In this document: positions 11,519-20,960 of the stretch, piece after piece
Layout: each line of letters opens with the position of its first letter
Position numbering within the stretch: the first letter of the stretch is position 1
Origin: Euryodendron excelsum
Lineage: Eukaryota > Streptophyta > Magnoliopsida > Ericales > Pentaphylacaceae
Assembly: GCA_033060915.1 (NCBI GenBank)
Contig: CM065397.1
Span: forward strand, 15,903,501 to 15,967,500
Length of the DNA: 64,000 nucleotides
Direction of reading: 5' to 3'
Made by a program: the position numbers and the translations under genes
Notes under the pieces: model-generated
Told to the model about the DNA's origin: nothing
The model's input: the letters and a program-made list of their open reading frames with translations, nothing else
Database searches by the model: none

Positions 11519-12740
11519 TCAAAGTTTGACCTTTCAAGTAATGCTAAAGTTTGGATGATGATGTTGTCTGGTAAGAAGTTAAAGGACTGGAAGGCAATCA
11601 TAAAGAGAATTTATTAGAAAGTGCATTTAACTTTTCAAGAGCAAAAGCATTATAAAGATTGTAAGGTATACCATGATCCGTGGGAATACCTTATCCAATA
11701 TTGGGCATATGAAAAGGCAAAGGTATATATGCCATCAATGTATCATTTATTTTTCCTTTAATGAGCAATAAATTGTCACTCGGTAACCGTGAGGGGTAGC
11801 CTAGCGGCGCAGAAGGCGCACTCCTGAGCCGTAAACTCGGACAGGTTGTGTGTTCAAAACTCCGCAGGTGCTTCTCCCCCTTAGGGCCACCCACCAAGGC
11901 TTCGGCCTTGACTAGCCCAGCGCGCTGTCATTTGGGGTGGTTGCTCAGCCACGGGTCCAAAGGGCTCGGGGCTGGGGTGGTTCCTGGGTCACCAAAAAAA
12001 AAAAAAAATATCTATACTGTCACTCGATAAGTTATGCATTTGAAATTTTAGCACGAAGTTTAAAAGACAACACAATTCGTGCACAATGAAAATATAATCA
12101 CACTATTGGAACAAAAAGCTTTCACATGTTTAAAGGTAGCAGGTCCATGAACTATTTTTATGTTAATTTTTTGAATTTAGTCTTGCTATTACCTTGTATA
12201 CATGATGTATTAATAGACTGCCTATACATGTTGTTCTTTACATAAATGTGTAGAAGAAGGTGTTGGGACACTCTCCAACAAGAGTTCAAATGTTTAAAAA
12301 GTATCATTTTGAGAAGGTTGACACTCCTAATGGTAAGGCAACAAGAGAAATAATAGTATGTTGTAATTACCTTTAGAAGTAAATTTGATGACAAGCTTAA
12401 TTTTGAGGTTGGTTGGTTGGTTTTCACTTAAAAGTGCATATTAACTTATGTTTGTCATACACTACAGATACAAATGGATGAAAGGGTAGATCTGGATTCA
12501 AATTCATCAAAAGAGGGCACAACTCGAAATGATGTTTTTGCACAAGTTATGGGTAAAGAAAGGCATGGGCGAGTTCGACTGTGACCATTATGCGCTAGGC
12601 ATTAGGTGTCTCCCCATCTGATTTATGGGGAGATACACTAGGTTGCCATGCATACCATAATACAACTATGAACACTATGCAAGGTGATATTATGCAAGTA
12701 AAATTGCAAGTTCAAGAGCCCACATCGCTTCTCATGCATG
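11519..12740 (+). pseudogene. Plant En/Spm-type transposase remnant (Transposase_24/Ptta-like), three exons
   Basis: Three exon-like blocks with matching phase-0 splice sites read as one protein. Block 1 is 11519-11722 (acceptor TTATTGCAG, donor AAG|GTATAT) and includes KKLKDWKA and WEYLIQYWAYEKAK. Block 2 is 12254-12355 with SPTRVQMFKKYHFEKVDTPN. Block 3 starts at 12468 after ACTACAG and includes VFAQVMGKERHGRVR. These match, in order, conserved stretches of the plant Transposase_24 (Ptta/En/Spm) family, from memory of the family. An in-frame TAG lies near 11614, and block 3 has a stop and frameshift near 12583-12605, after which SPSDLWGDT continues the similarity to about 12740. It is therefore dead. 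The 5' part of the gene is missing or unrecognised. A SINE sits in the intron between blocks 1 and 2. Confidence 0.75.
11787..12017 (+). mobile_element. tRNA-derived SINE with target-site duplication
   Basis: A roughly 230-bp GC-rich insert in AT-rich intron. It has a pol III A box (TAGCCTAGCGG, 11797-11807), a B box (GTTCAAAAC, 11852-11860) about 45 bp later, and a poly-A tail from about 11994. Flanking 13-bp direct repeats differ at one base: TGTCACTCGGTAA (11774-11786) and TGTCACTCGATAA (12018-12030). The layout is that of plant tRNA-derived SINEs such as Au-SINE, but I do not claim the family. The 60-codon frame across it is spurious. Confidence 0.88.
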
Positions 12741-13511
12741 CGCCAGCCTACTTGACAAATAAATCTCAAGTGAACTATTTAATAAAAACAATATGTCATG
12801 AAATTGTTTCACGAGACACATATGCATAAGATTAATTTATTCACAAATGGTTAGGTCCCTTGCGCTTTTAGTCCTCAGGACATGGCGGCTCGACATCAAG
12901 GGCGGTCCTTGCCACCAACACAAAATGCCTCTCTTACTCAAGTGAAAGCTCAAATTTTAGTGATATCTTATTCTTACAATAGTAATACATGTGACAAATG
13001 AAGACTTTAATGTACATTAGTCTAAGCATCCCATTTTTGCTAGCTCGATCGGCAATCTCCAGTCTACTCCAAACTAGACTTTCAGTCAAATATCACATCA
13101 CTATCAAGCCCAAACTAGCCTTTTGAAACTCTAGTAAAGTCAAATCAGTTTGTTTTGGGCCTGCAAGGCCCAATTGAAGCCAAATGACCAAAATGCTCTT
13201 AGGCACTTCAAGCTTTTTTTCGAGATCGGGCAGTCTCTGAAACTAACGCCAAACTTTAAACAATTCACTAGTAAACCCAAGTCAACACAAACCCTTGGTC
13301 GTGGCATGTTTTCTAAAAAAAGAGAGACCTTCGAGGACTAACTCATCACAACTGTCATAGTGACGGAAACACTCATAAACCCAGATAAACACAAGCACCT
13401 GCTAGCTTGACAAGGTGTAAAATGACTAAATTATCCCTTGGGATTGCTAGCGTGACACTTCTTTGAGAAAATACTACGTCCTTAATATGGTAAGTTCACC
13501 CTCCTAGGACT
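12741..13511. other. Unassigned stretch between transposase remnant and Ogre-like LTR
   Basis: No gene or named repeat recognised. The Ogre-like LTR homology begins abruptly at about 13512. Its first 250-300 bases, present in the other copies, are missing here. Confidence 0.5.
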
Positions 13512-13789
13512 ATGGTTGTTTAGCAACCTTTGGAAAACATTTAGCCCTTTTTGAAAAATAACTCAGTTTTGGTCTTTGAAAACAGTGATCTAAATTCGGA
13601 GGTTGGTTACGTGTAGGGAAGACGCACTAAGCTATCACCCTACCCCGCCCTTTCGGTACCTACATGTCAATCTACCCTAGATTCACCTATGAGAGTCTTT
13701 AATTAACATATGTTCAATCCTATTCACTTTAGAAAAACAATGTTTAAAAACTAACATGATGCATGATATGCAAGTGCAAGGAAAGAGAA

Positions 13790-16010
13790 AGTTGAGAAAT
13801 AGATTTAGAAAGAAATTTGAAAAGAAGAATTTGAAGAGATTTGAAAATATAGAATCGGAATTGGAAAGCTTTAAAAAATTGGAAATAAAGATTTGGAAAT
13901 AATTTTTTGAAATTGGAAACTTGAAATATATATGGAACTGGAGATTGAAAAAGATTGTAGAATTGGAGATTTGAAGAAGATTGTAGAGGAATTTGAAATT
14001 TGAAAGAAGTTGTGACCGCACCCATGAGGGTGGAATTGAAAGTTTGAAAAGTGTTGTGACCGCACCTATGAAGGTTGCCTACATATCCCTTTGGGGGAAT
14101 CAGGTCAGTCGCAGTTCGAACCGGAGTCCGATTGAAAAGAGATTGATTTGAAGAGAGAGATTGGATTGGAAGAAAGGGATTGAATTGAAAATTGGATTTG
14201 ATTTGAAATTAGAAGATGAGATTAGAAATTGAAATTGAGAAGATTGGACTTGCTTTGGAAAGATTGATTTTGGAAAGACTTGGTTTTGGAAAGATGGAGG
14301 TTTAGGAAACCTAGACTTAGGAAAGGTAGGAGACCTAGGAAAGACTTGACATTAAGAAAGATTGGATTGGAATGTTGAACTTGGAAAGATCTTGGAAGAT
14401 TTGGAAACTTGGAATTTAGGAAAGATTTGGATTAGGAAAGTTTCGAATTAGGAAAGTGTCATTTTTGAAAAGTTTCTAAATTAGGAAAGTTTCGATTTCA
14501 GGAAAGTTTTGAAATTGGAAAGTTTCGAGTTTAGAAAGTTTTCGAAAAAGGAAAGGTTTTCAAATTAGGAAAGTTTCCAAATTAGTAAAGTTTTGAAATT
14601 AGGAAAGTTTTCATTTTAGGAAAGTTTTTGAATTAGGGAAGTTTTGAAATAGGAAAGTTTCAAATTAAGAAAGGTTTTGAAATTGGGAAGTGTTGAATTT
14701 AGAAATGTTTTGAATTAAGAAAGTTTAGTTTAAGAAAGGTTTAGAATTTGGAAAGTTCCAAGTTAAGAAAGTTTTGAATTTTGGAATGTTTTGAGTTTAG
14801 AAAAGTTTTAGATTTAGAAAGATGTTGAAGTTTTGGAAAGTTTAGAATTTAGAAAGATTTTAAATTGGGAAGTTTAAGATTTAGACAGTCTTAACTTAAG
14901 AAAGTTTTAGGGTTTTAGAAAATCTTAAGATTAGGAAAGGTTTGAGTTTAAGAAAGGTTTGAAAACTTAGGTTTGACAAGTTAAGATTTGAAAATAGGGT
15001 AGAATTAGGAAAGGGTTGAATTAGGAAAGATTTAGATTTTAAGTTTTAAAATTTAGGAAAAATTGTTATGTTCAAGTTTTAGAAACTTAAGATTTAGGAA
15101 AGTAGAAGTTTAGGAAGGATTTGAATTAGGAAAGAGTTGGATTAGGAAGGGATTGGATTTGGTTTCTAAAAGAGAAAGTTTGATTTCGTTTCCAAAAACG
15201 GAGGACTGGATTTGGTTTCCTAAGCGGAGAGATTTCATTTGGTTTCCTAAAAGGAAGATAGGATTTGGCACGGATTTGGAAAGGGAGATTTTGGAAACCC
15301 TAGATTTGAAAGGCTATAGTTTTGACGTAGAAAAGAGGTTTTGGAAATGTGTATAGTTTGGATGTGAAAACAAGAGGTTTTGGAAACTTAGGTTTGGGGC
15401 AAAGTTTAAAAACCATGTTTTTGGAAAGAAAATTAGGGTTTCCTAATTCTGAGTTCTAGGGCTTGACTTGGGCTCTAAGGAAGGAGGATTTTTGGAAAGT
15501 ACGTTTTTGGAAAGTACGTTTTTGGAAACGAAGGTTTTCTAGAAGGGAATCCTAGGGAGGAGTTTTTTGGAAAGTGAATTTGAAGATAGAGTTTTTGGAA
15601 AAAGATTTTAAAGAAAAGGAGTTTTTGAAAAGTGTGTTTTTGGAAACGTAGATTTTAGAAGGAAAATCCTAAAGGGGAATTTCTAGAAGGAAGATTTTGG
15701 AAAGAGAGTTTTTTAGAAAGATTTTTGGTGAGAATTTTTCTAAGAAGATTTTTGGTAGAAGACTGTTGAAGAGAGTTTTTGGAAAGATTTTTGGAGAACG
15801 TTTTTAGAAAGTGGATTTTGGGGAGAGGATTTTGGAAAGGAGTTGAAAAAGGGAGTTTTGAAAAATAGATTTTGGGAGGGAGTTTTTGAAAACAATTTTG
15901 GAGAGGAGAGTTTTAGGAAAGTATGTTGAAAAAGAAATTTTTAGGAAGAAAGACTTTATGAAAAGAGAGTTTTTAGAAGGTGTAAAAACATTTCACTTTC
16001 CTAAAGCAAT
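13790..16010. repeat. Degenerate GGAAAG/TTAGGAAAG minisatellite, strand-asymmetric
   Basis: About 2.2 kb in which the + strand is dominated by short degenerate units of the type TTAGGAAAGTTTTGAA, with strong G+A bias in the second half. The same block is present at 45380-46990 and 48300-50410. In the element's - strand transcript this would be a long CUUUCC-rich stretch downstream of the TATA box, in R/U5. No gene inside. Confidence 0.85.
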
Positions 16011-16885
16011 TCTAACCATAAGAAGGCTAGAACCACTTTAGGAAAGCGGTTTTGAAAACAACAAAATTTGAAAATATGGACCGTATTGGTCACTTTAAAT
16101 GTAACACTTTCCTAAAGCAATCCTAGCCATGGAAAAGCTAGAATCACCCTAGGATTGTGGTTTTGAAAACAAGTTTTTGAAAAGAGGATTTTGATGCAAT
16201 TTTGAAAACAAGTTTGAAAACGATTTGAAAAACAACTTTGAAAACGGTTTTTGGAAGATGCAAGATTATGATATGCACAATGCAATTTTGGGGTCATGAA
16301 CATACAAGGCTAAGGCTTCACCACATAATCAAGGGGGCCGGACCCACGTGGTCTCTGATTAGACTAGAAGAAAGTCCCCGACACGGTGACTCTCCAATAG
16401 CCCAATCCTACACATGGACTGGGAATCCCCTTGTTTTAAGCATGCAAAGAAAGGGGGGGAAAGAGATGGGAGATTAAAATAGAGAAAACCCAAGTGAGTT
16501 AGGAGATAGAAGAGAGAGGGGGGAAGTGCGAAAATTTAAAGAGAAGGCCTACCTTGTATCTTCTTTAATTTGCGCGCCTTGCTTGTCTTCGGTCTTCAGT
16601 CTTCGTTTTCAATCTTCGGTCTTCGGTCTTCGGTCTTCAATCTCCAAGAGTTGTCTTCAAACTTTAGATTGGAACTCTTTAAGTCTTCAAAGGAGGTTTG
16701 GAGGTTAATGTATGAGTGTATGAGAGTGTGCATGAGTGTATTGGAGGCTAGGGTTTAGTGTATGGTGGCTAGGTTTTAGGAAACCTAAGAAAGCTAGGGT
16801 TTTTAGGGTGCACGAGTTCTGTATATCGAAATATATGATTTGTAGGTTGAGTTTGAGGATCCTCTAAATGCTGGAAGAGGCTCTG

Positions 16886-16893
16886 TATTTATA
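16886..16893 (-). promoter_or_regulatory. TATA box of LTR L1
   Basis: TATAAATA on the - strand followed by CAGAGCC. The same word sits at matching positions in L3 (51283-51290), L4 (52992-52999) and L5 (35966-35973), each about 1.4-1.8 kb inside the LTR's U3 end. This supports - strand transcription. Confidence 0.75.
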
Positions 16894-16906
16894 GAGGTTG
16901 GATAAA

Positions 16907-17007
16907 CCTGGCGCCTGTTGCAGTGGCGCCAGGCCAAAGTTTACACTAGCGCCACTAGGAGTGGCGCCAAGCCATTTTTTAGCTTGGCGCCACTAGTAGT
17001 GGCGCCA
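16907..17007. repeat. Cluster of three GGCGCC inverted repeats upstream of the TATA box
   Basis: Three perfect inverted repeats in 100 bp: 16907-16915 with 16925-16933 (9-bp arms), 16949-16956 with 16960-16967 (8-bp arms, 3-base loop), and 16985-16994 with 16998-17007 (10-bp arms, 3-base loop). All are built on GGCGCC. Related clusters lie at 51300-51355 and 53015-53120 in the other LTRs. Confidence 0.9.
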
Positions 17008-17244
17008 GCCATTTAGGAAATGTTTAAGGTCGGCAAGCAACGTATCTTTGACTAGATTTGGGCGCCTGTACTAGTGACTACCATGCAATTTTTAGCCTGG
17101 CTTCACTAGGAGTGACTCCGGAAAGTCCGGGAATGATTTGAAGGAGCCGGGAATGACCCGGAAGGCCGGAAAGGAACAGGAACACTTAAAATAGTGTCCT
17201 GGAGGTATTTGACTTGAAAAGTGAGGATAAGATGTGTCGGAAAG

Positions 17245-17745
17245 GTTGACCGGGCATTTAGGGGCAAAACGGTCAATTGGATCGAGAAACTGCTGGGACA
17301 GACTCGGACTGTCCCGGAAGAGGACTTAGGATCTGGAAACACTATTCAGAATGTTCCCAAAGGTTGCCGGTTTGATTTCCAGAGCCGGCGTGGTCGGAAA
17401 AGGAGACCGGCCCACCAGGGGCGAAATGGTCATTTCGCAACGGGTTAGCCGGAACTGACTCGGAATGATCCGGAAAGGTAAAGGAGGTTGAGAACACTAT
17501 AAAAGTAGTCTCAGGAGGTTACCGGTTTGATACCCAGAGCCGGTGTGGTCGGAAAAGGTGACCGGCCCACCAGGGGCAAAACGGTCATTTTGTACTAGGT
17601 TAGTCGGAACTGACTCGGAATGATCCAAAAAGGTAAAGGAAGGTTGTGAATACTATAAAAAGCAATCTCAGAAGGTTATCGGTTTGATACCCAAAGCTAG
17701 TATCGTTCCTGGGGCATTCGGATGCCTAGGGGCAAAATGGTCATT
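17245..17745. repeat. About 155-bp tandem repeat in U3 (3-4 units)
   Basis: A module containing GGGGCAAAACGGTCATTT, an ACTGACTCGGAATGATCC-like string, CACTATAAAA and GGTTACCGGTTTGATACC recurs with a spacing of about 155 bases (for example the GACCGG-CC word at 17406 and 17561). Matching repeats occur at about 19530-20030, 51590-52095 and 53360-53690. Confidence 0.75.
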
Positions 17746-17959
17746 TTGACTAGAAAGTCTCGAAAAAGGTCCAAAGGGCAGTCTGGTCATTTTTCACCGA
17801 AGCGGGCCTACAGACACTGGTGTTGGCCTGGGTTTTGAGTGTTTCCGCCACTTTGATGGTGGTCGTCTTGACACAGGGGTTTGTTAGCAATTCCCTATAT
17901 CGACTTATTTGTGAGTATTTCCGCTGCTCTAACGGTGTTGTGAGTAGTTTCGCTACTCG

Positions 17960-18475
17960 GACCGTCTCGAGGAATAAACTGTCTCAAGAAAGGGATTGGA
18001 AAGGGGTCTTACCGTCTTCGAGGAGACGTGCCTGGATTGGAACCGTCTCGAGGAATAAACTGTCCCGAGAGAAGGATTGGAAAGGGGACTTATCGTCTCC
18101 GAAGAGACGTACCTTGGATTGGAACCGTCTGGAGGAATAAACTGCCTCGAGAGAGGGATTGGAAAGGGGCTGGAGTGGAACCATCTCGAGGAATAAATTG
18201 TCTCGAAAGAGGGCTTGGAAAGGGGTCTTATCGTCTCCGAAAAGACGTGCCTGGATTGGAACCGTCTCGAGGAATAAACTATCTCGAGAGTGGGACTGGA
18301 AAGGGGTCTTACCGTCTTCGAAAAGACGTGCCTGGATTGGAACCGTCTCGAGGAATAAACTGTCTTGAGAGAGGGATTGGAAAGGGGTTTTAGCATCTTC
18401 AAAAAGACGTGCCTGAATTGGAACCGTCTCGAGGAATAAACTGTCTCGAGAGAGGGATTGGAAAGGAAAGGACAA
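17960..18475. repeat. 81-bp tandem array in U3 of L1
   Basis: Unit starts lie at 17960, 18041, 18123, 18179, 18260, 18341 and 18422. Spacing is 81 except one 82 and one shortened 56. Each unit carries CTCGAG twice and an inverted repeat CGTCTCC-GA-GGAGACG. Because 81 is 27 codons, both strands show long spurious open frames here (up to 171 codons). Confidence 0.93.
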
Positions 18476-18654
18476 TGCCCCTAAGGGCAATTTGGTCATT
18501 TTGCCTCTATTTGGGCCTAGCGGGCCCGCGAAGCAATGGACAAACGGGATTTGGACTTAGAAAGTTAGTTTCAGTTGGAATATGCCCACAATGACTTAAA
18601 CACAAGTCTGGACGGAGTGTAGACTGCCGAGCGGTCAAAAATGGGGTGCTTACA

Positions 18655-18674
18655 GCTGCCCCTCTTTTTCTGTC
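18655..18674 (-). promoter_or_regulatory. Polypurine tract next to L1
   Basis: The - strand reads a purine-rich AGAAAAAGAGGGGCAGC immediately before the LTR start TGTAAGC. A closely related tract flanks L5 at 37330. This marks L1 as the 3' LTR. Confidence 0.75.
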
Positions 18675-19262
18675 TTTGCTTGTCAAAGACAGAAAACGAT
18701 AGAAGTAAGAGTCCCATGTTGACCGCGAGGCAGTCGGAGGGACGGACATTGGAAATCTTTCGACAACGGGGGTCGAAAATGGATAACGGGCCAAAAAGGC
18801 CTTCGAAAACGAGTTTTGGCGAGAAAAAGGGCAAAACTGCCCGGAATTTATAACTGGTGCCACTAGCAGTGGCACCTTTGGCAAAAAAGGACTAGCACCT
18901 CTACTAGTGGCGCCAGGCTTAAAGTTAAAACTAGAAAATTTCTGGTTCGAACAGTCGCGGCACTTTGGAGAAATTTCTGCAAATCCGAGAAGTTCTGCGT
19001 GAGACTTGACTTGAACTTTGATGGGGCACTTCTTGGAGACCACGGGTGATTGTCGGAAGGAGACCACGTCGCCGGAAAAGTCGCCAGAAGAGAAGATTTC
19101 GCCGGAGAACTTCCAAAGAGTGAGTTTTCAAATTTTGTTGATTTTAATGTGTAGAACCCCATTTGAATTGATGTGAATAGTGAAAATTGATGTTTTGATA
19201 CGCTTTGAACACTTTGGTGATGTTGTTTTTGCATTTTGATGGTGATGTTTTGCATTTTTGGC
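18655..19262 (-). other. Internal remnant of the deleted Ogre-like element
   Basis: The first 190 bases match the DNA next to L5 (37330-37440), including a TGTTGACC-GAGGCAGTCGGA-like string, so they are the 3' end of the element's internal region. From about 18845 to 18920 degenerate GGTGCC/GGCGCC words appear, including an inverted repeat at 18856-18876 (9-bp arms). The part 18935-19262 is not assigned. No gene. Confidence 0.6.
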
Positions 19263-20960
19263 TTCGCGCCACTACTAGTGGCGCCAGCCATTTAGGAAAT
19301 GTTTAAAGTCGGCAAGCAACGTATCTTTGACTAGATTTGGGCACCTGTACTAGTGACTACCATGCAATTTTTAGCCTGGCTTCACTAGGAGTGACTCCGG
19401 AAAGTCCGAGAATGATTTGAAGGAGCCGAGAATGACCCGGAAGGCTGGAAAGGAGCAGGAACGCTTAAAATAGTGTTCTGGAGCTATTTGACTTGAAAAG
19501 TGAGGATAAGATGTGTCAGAAAGGTTGACCGGGCATTTAGGGGCAAAACGGTCAATTGGACTGGAAAACTGCCGGGACAGACTCGGACTGTCCTAGAAGA
19601 TGACTTGGGATCTGGAAACATTATTCAGAATGTTCCCAAAGGTTGCTGGTTTGATTCCCAGAGCCGACGTGGTAGGAAAAGGAGACCGGCACACTAGGGA
19701 CGAAATGGTCATTTCGCAACGGGTTGGTCGGAACTGACTCAGAATGATTCGGAAAGGTAAAAGGAGGTTGAGAACACTATAAAAAGTAGTCTCAGGAGGT
19801 TACCGGTTTGATACCCAGAGCCAGTGTGGTCGGAAAAGGTGACCGACCCACCAAGGGCAAAACGGTCATTTTGTACCGGGTTGGCCGGAACTGACTCGGA
19901 ATTATCCGGAAAGGTAAAGGAAGGTTGAGAATACTATAAAAAGCAATCTCAGAAGGTTATCGGTTTGATACCCAAAGCCGGTGTGGTTCCCGGGGCATTC
20001 GGATGCCTAGGGGCAAAATGGTCATCTTGACCGAAAAGTCTCGAAAAAGGTCCAAAGGACAGTCTGGTCATTTTTCACCGAAGCGGGCCTACAGACACTG
20101 GTGTTGGCCTGGGTTTTGAGTGTTTCCGCCACTCTGACGGTGGTCGTCGTGACACAAGGGTTTGTTGGCAATTCCCTGTATCGACCTATTTATGAGTATT
20201 TCCGTTGCTCTAACGGTTTTGTGAGTAGTTTCGCTACTCGGACCGTCTCGAGGAATAAACTATCTCGAGAGAGGGATTGGAAAGGGGTCTTACCGTCTCC
20301 GAGGAGACGTGCCTGGATTGGAACCGTCTCGAGGAATAAACTGTCCCGAGAGAGGGATTGGAAAGGGGACTTATCATCTCCGAAGAGACGTGCCTAGGAT
20401 TGGAACCGTCTCGAGTAATAAACTATCTTGAGAGAGGGATTGGAAAGGGGACTTATCGCCTCCGAGGAGACGTGCTTGCAGTAGAACCATCTCGAGGAAT
20501 AAACTGTCTCGAAAGAGGGATTGGAAAGGGGTCTTATCGTCTCCGAAAAGACATGCCTGGATTGGAACCGTCTCGAGGAATAAATTGTCTCGAGAGTGGG
20601 ATTGGAAAGGGGTCTTACCATTTTCGAAAGGACGTGCCTGGATTGGAACCGTCTCGAGGAATAAACTGTCTCGAGAGAGGGATTGGAAAGGGGTCTTACC
20701 GTCTTCAAAAAGACGTGCCTGAACTGGAACCGTCTCGAGGAATAAATTGTCTCGAGAGAGGGATTGGAAAGGAAAGGACAATGCCCCCAAGGGCATTTTG
20801 GTCATTTTGCCTCTATTTGGGCCTAGCGGGCTCGCGAAGCAATGGACAGACGGGATTTGGACTTAGAAAGTTGGTTTCAGTTGGAATATGCCCACAATGA
20901 CTTAAACACAAGTCTGGACGGAGTGTAGACTGTCGAGCGGTAAAAAATGGGGTGCTTACA
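19263..20960 (-). repeat. Ogre-like LTR copy L2 (partial, U3 part of the 5' LTR)
   Basis: Collinear with 16985-18654 from the third GGCGCC inverted repeat to the terminal GCTTACA (20954-20960), with only a few differences per hundred bases. The TATA box, R and U5 are missing. The break lies at the GGCGCC cluster. Confidence 0.88.
20241..20775. repeat. 81-bp tandem array in U3 of L2
   Basis: Same unit as 17960-18475, here about six and a half units, with two units that differ at the CTCGAG sites. Frames of 98, 104, 143 and 180 codons across it are repeat artefacts. Confidence 0.92.

Larger units (their letters stand above)
13512..18654 (-). repeat. Ogre-like LTR copy L1 (3' LTR, truncated)
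   Basis: About 5.1 kb. It matches solo LTR L3 (47755-52865) from 13512 (GGTTGTTTAGCAACC against GGTTGTTTGGCAACC near 48030) to the terminal GCTTACA (18648-18654). It contains, in - strand order, an 81-bp array, 155-bp repeats, GGCGCC inverted repeats, a TATA box and a 2.2-kb pyrimidine-rich transcribed stretch. Several frames of 60-171 codons within it are repeat artefacts. Confidence 0.9.
13512..20960 (-). mobile_element. Ogre-like (Tat lineage) LTR element, internally deleted
   Basis: Read on the - strand it has a partial 5' LTR (20960 down to about 19263), about 600 bp of internal DNA including a polypurine tract beside 18654, and a nearly full 3' LTR (18654 down to 13512). LTR outer ends read TGTAAGCACC on the - strand. 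The whole gag-pol region and the inner part of the 5' LTR are gone. Orientation follows from the polypurine tract, from TATAAATA on the - strand, and from related copies with a gag remnant and Arg-tRNA primer site on the - strand. The two LTRs are very similar where they overlap. The far end is truncated, so no target duplication can be checked. Confidence 0.85.

Noticed and set aside
11787..12017. Functional tRNA gene
   Set aside because: A and B boxes are present, but there is no foldable acceptor stem or tRNA body. The poly-A tail and target duplication identify a SINE.
17960..18475. Regular repeats resembling a CRISPR array
   Set aside because: The repeated unit has no unique spacers, the host is a plant, and the array lies at a fixed place in an LTR U3.
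17953..18499. Long overlapping open frames (106-171 codons) on both strands, with matching ones at 20101-20900 and 52300-52609
   Set aside because: They are produced by the 81-bp tandem unit, which is 27 codons, so any frame free of stops in one unit stays open across the array. The peptides are pure repeats and exist in several frames at once.
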